Shown: positions 58,190 through 64,000 of the stretch, piece by piece
Layout of the letters: each line of letters starts with the position of its first letter
Position numbering within the stretch: the first letter of the stretch is position 1
From: Tomocerus qinae
Lineage: Eukaryota > Arthropoda > Collembola > Entomobryomorpha > Tomoceridae
Assembly: GCA_020055645.1 (NCBI GenBank)
Contig: CM034546.1
Coordinates: 59,396,001 to 59,460,000 of the forward strand
Reading direction: 5' to 3'
DNA: 64,000 bases
Program-made: the position numbers and the translations under genes
Notes under the pieces: generated by a model
What the model was told of the DNA's origin: nothing
Databases searched by the model: none
Seen by the model: only the letters and a program-made list of their open reading frames with translations

Positions 58190-60409
58190 TTAAAAATTGT
58201 AAACATTGTTGGGTCTATCAAAATATGGTTTAAGATTCATGGTGTTGTGTACTCCTCTATTTTCACCAGTGAAAACGTCAATTAACTCATAAGTTAAGTC
58301 TGTGACTATTTTGGTTACTCGATAAGGACCGATAAATCTAAACGCAAATTTCTTAACAAATTTTTTATCTTTGTTGGACAAGTAGTGGGTTCTGAGTAGA
58401 ACTAAATCACCTAACTTGTATGAGACAGGTTTATGCTTTTTATTATAATGAACAGCTTGACTAGCTTGTGCTTTTGTCATGTTGGACACGGCTACGTCAT
58501 AGACACGTTTTAACCTAGAAATTAATTCATTTTTATATACAACACGTGACTCTATGACTTCCTCGCAATCATCTTCTAACCAATGATCGATAGGCAGTTT
58601 AAGCTCGCGACCAAATGTAAGCATAGCCGGTGAAAAACCTGTTGTATCACTAATTGCAGTACGTAAAGCTAACGCCACCATATTAAGGTTTTCATCCCAT
58701 TTGTTATGCTGCTTGCTAATATATGATGAAAGAATTGCCCTAATATTACGATTGACTCGCTCTACTATATTACTCTGCGGATGATAAGTAGTAGTGTACT
58801 TATGTTTTATTCCCCACTCTTTGCACATATTATCTAAGTCTTTGGAACGAAAATTTGTGGCATTATCAGACAACAGAGCGTTTGGTGCCCCAAAACGAGA
58901 AAAAATTTGTTGCTGTAATACGTCCATGACTTTGCTAGTTCTAGCGTCAACTAAAGGAAAAAGTTCGACCCATTTAGTGAAATGATCGACTACTACCAAT
59001 AGCTGAGTGTTTCTACGAGCAGTTCTAGGAAGTGGACCCATCATGTCTATTGCCAAGAGTTCCCAAGGACTTCTTGTCACTGTGCTTTTCAGTTGACCAG
59101 CTGGTAACTGATTTGGTGTTTTCACTGACTGACAGATATGACAAGACCGAACGTACTGTAGAATATCTTCATGCATACCGAACCAGAAAACTCTTCTAAG
59201 AATTTTTAGCAAAGTCTTTCTATAACCTAGGTGACCCGATCCAGGAGCATCATGGAAATACTCGAGGATGGCTGTGCGTAAATCAGTTGGGATAAATGGA
59301 TAAAGAATTCCTGTCTTATTTAACCGACCGAAAATACCATTTCGAATTTCGAATCCTTTGGGCAGATCTGCTATTAAAGCTTGAGTCTCAGGGTCAGCTT
59401 TTTGGGCAGCGCGCAATGAGTCAACAGTAATAGTGGGAGTAAAAGTACAGAGGAAGGGAATTGGAACTTTAGTTGGAGTATACATTTCTTCTTTCAATTC
59501 CTCTTCTTCTGGCTCACCAGTTGCTGCTCTACTTAAAGCGTCTGCTACTAGATTATGTCTGCCAGGAATATGGGTAATTTGGGGTTGGAATTCTTGTATT
59601 TGTAAAGCCCATCGCATGAATTTTGAATTTACCGATTTCATTTTATTTAGCCAGGTTAGAGCTTTATTGTCCGTTTGCAATTGGAAAACTTGGCAATCCA
59701 AGTAAGTTTCAAACTTCTTTAAAGCCCAAACTATTGCTAGACATTCCTGCTCACATGCGTGGTAATTTTGTTCACCAGGGCTGAGGGAACGTGAAGCAAA
59801 GGCTATTGGTCTTTCTTTACCGTCTGCTGTAGATTGAGATAGACATGCGCCTAGTCCCTCCTTACAAGCATCGGTTCTTAAAATGAATGGTCTAGAAAAA
59901 TCTGGAAATGCTAGAGTAGTAGCGTCACATATCAGAGTTCTAATTTTGTCAAAAGCGTTCTGTTGCTCTGCTCCCCAAACGAACTTTGCTGATTTCTTAA
60001 GCAATTTAATTAAATGAAATGTTTCTTTAGCGAAATCGGGAATAAAGTGTCTGTACCAAGAACAGAGACCGAGAAATCTTTTGACACCCTTAGCATTCTG
60101 AGGTCTGGGATAACTTTTTATTGGTTCAATCTTTTCGGGATTGGTTTGGACGCCCTCAGGTGTAATAACAAATCCGAGATATTTAACTGAGGTTTTGCCA
60201 AAACAACATTTGTCAACGTTGGCAGTAAACCCAGCGTCAGCTAAAAGCTGGAAAACTATTCTAAGATGTTCTAAATGTTCCGTCCAAGTCTGAGAATAAA
60301 TTTTTAAATCGTCCAAATACGAATCCGCGAATTTCCCTCTACATGGCGCTAAAACTTGGTTCATAATTCTTTGAAAAATTCCAGTAGCTGTTTTGAGACC
60401 AAATGGCAA
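58190..60409 (-). CDS. pol C-terminal part of right element (RT-RNase H-integrase), open
   Basis: A 739-codon frame beginning at the RT motif MPFGLKTATGIF, continuing through the catalytic YLDD, RNase H (RTDACKEGLGA, LQTDNKALTW) and integrase with HHCC zinc region, catalytic core (AIDMMGP, SDNATNF, PQSNIVERVNR) and the chromatin-side C-terminal domain. There is no internal stop, unlike the left copy. It lacks the RT fingers and protease, which lie in a different frame upstream, so the ATG at 60409 is an internal methionine and not a true start. Confidence 0.85.
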   Translation of the reverse strand: MPFGLKTATGIFQRIMNQVLAPCRGKFADSYLDDLKIYSQTWTEHLEHLRIVFQLLADAGFTANVDKCCFGKTSVKYLGFVITPEGVQTNPEKIEPIKSYPRPQNAKGVKRFLGLCSWYRHFIPDFAKETFHLIKLLKKSAKFVWGAEQQNAFDKIRTLICDATTLAFPDFSRPFILRTDACKEGLGACLSQSTADGKERPIAFASRSLSPGEQNYHACEQECLAIVWALKKFETYLDCQVFQLQTDNKALTWLNKMKSVNSKFMRWALQIQEFQPQITHIPGRHNLVADALSRAATGEPEEEELKEEMYTPTKVPIPFLCTFTPTITVDSLRAAQKADPETQALIADLPKGFEIRNGIFGRLNKTGILYPFIPTDLRTAILEYFHDAPGSGHLGYRKTLLKILRRVFWFGMHEDILQYVRSCHICQSVKTPNQLPAGQLKSTVTRSPWELLAIDMMGPLPRTARRNTQLLVVVDHFTKWVELFPLVDARTSKVMDVLQQQIFSRFGAPNALLSDNATNFRSKDLDNMCKEWGIKHKYTTTYHPQSNIVERVNRNIRAILSSYISKQHNKWDENLNMVALALRTAISDTTGFSPAMLTFGRELKLPIDHWLEDDCEEVIESRVVYKNELISRLKRVYDVAVSNMTKAQASQAVHYNKKHKPVSYKLGDLVLLRTHYLSNKDKKFVKKFAFRFIGPYRVTKIVTDLTYELIDVFTGENRGVHNTMNLKPYFDRPNNVYNF

Positions 60410-61338
60410 AAATTTAAATTCAAATTTCCCTGGTTCGCAATGTATTTAATGAAAGCAGTGTATTTAACTGAGTCAGGGTGTAATTTGATTTGCCAATAGC
60501 CTTTCTTTAAGTCAATGGTGCTGATAAAATTCGCATTTCCTAGCCTATGAATAAGTTCTTGGATATTCGGGGTTGGAAATGGATCTGCAGCAATTTTGCT
60601 GTTTAACTGTCTGTAGTCAATGCAGAATCTAAAATCGTCTCCTTGTTTACAAAGATTTACTGGAGAACACCATTCGGACTTAGAAGGTTGGATTATTCCT
60701 AATTCTAGCATTTGGTCAACGTGTCGCTGAATTGCTTCACGTTTGACCTGGGAAACTGGGTACGGTTTCATGGCAACTGGAGTTCCACGGGCTATAATTT
60801 CTGCTTCTGCAAATTTATAAGTTCCGATCTTTCCAGAAAAGACTTGGGGAAAAGTTTTAATTAAGGTATCCAATTCTTGTTCTTGGGTTGGATTTAAACC
60901 TTGCAAGGCACATAAAAAATTTTGGTTGTATAGGGAATGTGATTGCCTTGGCTTTTTCTTGAAAATAAAGGATCCGGTATCAGGATCTAAAAGAATGCTG
61001 GAAAATCTCATGAAATCCCATCCAAGTACAATTGGACATGGCAAATTTTTCAAGATATGGAAATTGAAAGTAAAATTTCTACTAGCTAATTTTATTCGTA
61101 ATTTACAAGAACCCAAAGTTTTTACTTTAGATAAGTTAGCTAAATTTACTTCCTTAATTTCAGGAGGGTTTAATTTTAAATTTAAAGTTTGAAATGTGGA
61201 TTCATCAATAAAAGTGTGTGATGATCCAGTGTCTAATAAAGAAATGTAACAATTATTTTCAATATTTACAAGGACTTGTGGAATTTCTTTGGAAGCAAAT
61301 AAATGAGTGAGAGTGGCTTCCTCAGTCTCACTGCTCAC
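60361..61338 (-). CDS. pol N-terminal part of right element (protease and RT fingers)
   Basis: Same content and same C-terminal frame departure as the left copy (53771-54748). One amino acid differs in the visible region (His for Tyr after KKPRQS). It overlaps the next pol frame by about 49 bases, showing where the frame break lies. Confidence 0.75.
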   Translation of the reverse strand: MSSETEEATLTHLFASKEIPQVLVNIENNCYISLLDTGSSHTFIDESTFQTLNLKLNPPEIKEVNLANLSKVKTLGSCKLRIKLASRNFTFNFHILKNLPCPIVLGWDFMRFSSILLDPDTGSFIFKKKPRQSHSLYNQNFLCALQGLNPTQEQELDTLIKTFPQVFSGKIGTYKFAEAEIIARGTPVAMKPYPVSQVKREAIQRHVDQMLELGIIQPSKSEWCSPVNLCKQGDDFRFCIDYRQLNSKIAADPFPTPNIQELIHRLGNANFISTIDLKKGYWQIKLHPDSVKYTAFIKYIANQGNLNLNFCHLVSKQLLEFFKEL

Positions 61339-62165
61339 TTGTTTTCCGATTTGGGATTTTTGGGGTTTTGGGAACCTTGATCCCCTTGAGTGTTCGCTTT
61401 ACGCTCTTCGTTTCTGAGTCTTTTGCGACACACTTCTATTTTATGCCCAAATTTACGGCAGTACGCACATCGGTTAATATCGCTCGACGATGTGGCTGAC
61501 TTATCATTAGATTTGTCCAAATTACCAGAAGTCTGATTCTTAGTAGTTAGATTGGCCGATTGGTCACTATGCTCCTTCGAACTACTAGAATTTGAAGACT
61601 GGAACTTATTAAAGTTCTTCTGGAATTTTTTGGTTGGCAATGGTTCAGATTCATTGCCTCTTAACAGCTGTTGATTGCGCGCTGCGCGACCCTTATTGAG
61701 ATCTGCGACAATTTCACGACCTTTGACAATCAACTCAATTAGATTAGCATATTTATGCTGTCTAAGCATGGGGGCAATTTCATGTAAACAAGAATTTATG
61801 ATTCTATCAACTATTTTATCCTTGCTAATGGTTGGATCTATTTTCTTATAAAGAGAATTTATTTTCCAACAGAATGTTTCGAAAGCCTCATTAAATTGTT
61901 GCTTGGTGTTGAATAGTTGCTGTGTCATGACATCATGACTTTGGCCAGATTTATAATAAGAAGTGAAACTGGTTTTAAAATCGTCCCAGTCTGTGCATGA
62001 CGCTTTAGATTCGCGCCACCAGTTACGCACATCAGAATTATTTTCAAAAATTCTGCTAATCATTGGCAGTCTGGATGAGTCAGGGACTCCTTTCCAAGCA
62101 AAATATTCCTCAAGCTCCAAAATAAAAGATTCCGGAGTTGATTCTGAAGAATTAAACTTTGGCAA
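61335..62165 (-). CDS. gag of right element
   Basis: Identical by eye to the left gag at protein level, including the CCHC knuckle. The upstream frame (no ATG) and the out-of-register N-terminal ATG frame from about 62402 are the same as in the left copy, so the gag break at about 62335 is shared. Confidence 0.75.
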   Translation of the reverse strand: MPKFNSSESTPESFILELEEYFAWKGVPDSSRLPMISRIFENNSDVRNWWRESKASCTDWDDFKTSFTSYYKSGQSHDVMTQQLFNTKQQFNEAFETFCWKINSLYKKIDPTISKDKIVDRIINSCLHEIAPMLRQHKYANLIELIVKGREIVADLNKGRAARNQQLLRGNESEPLPTKKFQKNFNKFQSSNSSSSKEHSDQSANLTTKNQTSGNLDKSNDKSATSSSDINRCAYCRKFGHKIEVCRKRLRNEERKANTQGDQGSQNPKNPKSENK

Positions 62166-63036
62166 CGGAATATTTGTTGTGGTGTCAACAACTACTGTTG
62201 GTACACCAGATGCCCCAGCCGTGGCGCCCGAAGAGCCTCCGGGGCCAGCTGCTGCCTTTTTAAGAATCTTAATTTCGTTAATTAATGTGGTCTGATCCGT
62301 TACTAATTTAGCATTAGCATTCCTAATTCTACCTTGAGATCATTAATGGCCTTTTCCAATTCATCATTTGTTGGAGTAGTCATTTTCGATCTGGTAGTTG
62401 CCATAAAATTTTACCAATAGAAATTATTTTTTATCTTATTGCATTGAATTTCTTATTTTAAAATTGAATTTTTATGTTTCGGGTTGCGATTTGACCCACT
62501 AAACGTTTGTTGGACACGGTGTGCTAATTTTAAAATTTCCGACCAAAACTATCTGTGCCCCTGTATACTTGTTAAAATTTTCGGGAAAAACTTATTTCAG
62601 ACCCTGTATGACTTCTTAAATTTTGGGCCAAAACTTTTCTTAGGCACTGTATATCTTTTAAAATTTTTCGGAAATACTTTTGTTAGGCACTGTAAAGTTT
62701 TTGGAAAATGTTTGGAAGAATTTATTAGTCACCGTGTATTTTTTTTCAATTTTTGTGTTGAATTTTATGCAAAATGGGAATTCAAATAATTTCTTTATGT
62801 TGTATGTATTTTATGGCAGACTGCACTTATACTTATATTGTATGATGAACGTGCGAATGCACAGTGCATATGCAAATTTACAGGGATTCCTATAATGTGT
62901 TATTTATTATTTATGGTAAACTACTTCTACGAAAAAATCATCCGTGCGTGCTTTTTAATAAGGAGCCATTAACTATAAGCAAGAAAAGGCATTTTAACCA
63001 CTAATTTAGCCATAATTTTATACGGGGAGCCACTAA

Positions 63037-64000
63037 TATAACTGAATAGTAATTAAGCTGAAAATTGCTAAAAAGCTAAGGCAAAATATTAATAATGAAA
63101 ATATTATTATTATGAAAGCTGGATGATTGGCAGGAATAATGCGTATGTGAGTCAGTATGGACGATTCTCTATGCTAACTTAAAGATAGATATGCTTCAGG
63201 TTAGGTGAGGAATGAGAGGTACACAAAACACATGGAACTACAGGGTGTGGCAAGAGGAACGGATATTATTTGTTCGTTGAAAAACTTTGACAAATAATAT
63301 AATACAATGACTCTAGCTACTATTATTACTAACTACTAACTAAATACTAATTAACTAACTAACTTAACGACTAAAACCTAAACTTAAATATATCGAAGAA
63401 TGACATACGACTAGTTGGCTAGTGCAACTTCACGTATGATAAGTATTGGGGTGACCCAATCAGATTGGCGAAAGCAATCTCCAAATACAGCCGATCTAGT
63501 ATCGAAAGATACTTCAGGCAACAGAGAGCGGATCCTCAGAGTTGTCAAGCAACTTACTGGATAGCTTTTGATCCCGACTAAAGGAGCTCGAAGGCTTTTA
63601 TACCCTTCGAGATCCTTTGTCTTTGACCCGGACTAATTAGATGCAAGTCCCTCATTATTATTTAATTTTTGAGGGATTAAGCAGCAAATATTATATACGA
63701 GCTCTTATGGCCGAAAGCTGCTTGCATCTCGTTGACCCTTAATTTTCCTAAATATTATTTTAGGAAAATTAAGAGAAAGGGACTTTAGGATTAACGGGAC
63801 TTTTTTACAAAAGACAATAGGGATTAGGTAGGTAACATATAGTTTTTAGTTACATAAATATACTTATAGCTAGGTAGGTGCATACTACAATTCTAACGGT
63901 ACTTTTGTGCATGCAACAATAAACAAACTAGCTCTGGGTGCTGCTCTATGCGCATTAGCATAGACAGCTCCAGATTATACACAAATAAGTACAACCACAC
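63037..64000 (-). repeat. LTR 3 (right), cut by the window end
   Basis: 964 of an expected ~982 bp are present. It is the 5' LTR of the right element, or, if the array continues, another shared LTR. It cannot be told from this window whether a third internal region follows. Confidence 0.85.

Larger units (their letters stand above)
49862..64000 (-). mobile_element. Tandem Ty3/Gypsy array: LTR-internal-LTR-internal-LTR
   Basis: Two internal regions (50844-56453 and 57436-63036) and three LTRs lie head to tail on the minus strand with a period of 6592 and 6583 bp. Each internal region codes for gag, pol and a third ORF. The order protease, reverse transcriptase, RNase H, integrase defines the Ty3/Gypsy group. 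The internal regions differ by scattered single bases and a few short homopolymer indels. Both copies carry frame breaks, so neither looks autonomous as read. The shared middle LTR means they are one structure, not two independent insertions. Confidence 0.95.

Noticed and set aside
1-64000. Bacterial-type features: operons, Shine-Dalgarno sites, CRISPR arrays, prophage
   Set aside because: Spliced genes, transposon types and base composition are eukaryotic. The regular repeats present are coding minisatellite or transposon repeats, not spacer arrays.
1-64000. tRNA and rRNA genes
   Set aside because: Scanning by eye for A/B-box pairs and rRNA-like GC-rich cores gave nothing convincing; a covariance-model search would be needed to exclude them.

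Overview
The window is eukaryotic nuclear DNA: AT-rich, with short GT-AG introns, TATA/Inr promoters, many small transposons and no operons. The genes are a gustatory-type receptor, methuselah-like receptors, an FMRFamide-receptor-like GPCR, a Kazal inhibitor and a mucin. Together they point to an arthropod. The C-terminal style of the gustatory-like receptor resembles the large springtail (Collembola) families, but that placement is inference from memory. Most genes had to be assembled by eye from several exons. Exon coordinates are given, and every join was checked for GT-AG ends and phase.

Layout. 1-5 kb: one gustatory-like receptor gene (minus strand) between two copies of a diverged ~0.5 kb repeat. 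6.1-7.2 kb: a Mutator-like element remnant with ~185 bp inverted arms and a SWIM zinc-finger relic. 7.8-11.0 kb: a tandem pair of four-exon genes for small four-helix membrane proteins, with a gustatory-receptor fragment between them. 12.3-13.3 kb: a three-exon secreted Kazal-type inhibitor. 13.3-18.7 kb: no recognisable gene. 18.7-21.4 kb: a TATA promoter, a 5' UTR exon and a Thr-rich mucin with minisatellite-like coding repeats.

23.8-43.9 kb is a decayed segmental triplication. Each unit originally carried a small secreted-protein gene (plus strand) facing a nine-exon methuselah-like GPCR (minus strand). Unit 1 is intact, unit 2 has a single in-frame stop in the GPCR and a wrecked secreted-protein gene, and unit 3 is riddled with stops. 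Non-autonomous DNA transposons, several with clean 8-bp target duplications (hAT type), entered individual units after duplication, so the paralogous units serve as natural empty sites.

46.3-47.8 kb: a class-A GPCR resembling FMRFamide receptors. 48.8-49.2 kb: a two-exon secreted cysteine-rich peptide. 49.86 kb to the window end: a head-to-tail Ty3/Gypsy array, LTR-internal-LTR-internal-LTR, all on the minus strand, sharing the middle LTR. Each unit carries gag, pol (PR-RT-RH-IN) and, after integrase where env would sit, a third ORF encoding a basic protein with its own CCHC zinc knuckle. Both copies share apparent frame breaks in gag and RT, and the left copy has one more in RT. This third ORF and the tandem arrangement are the most unusual features seen.
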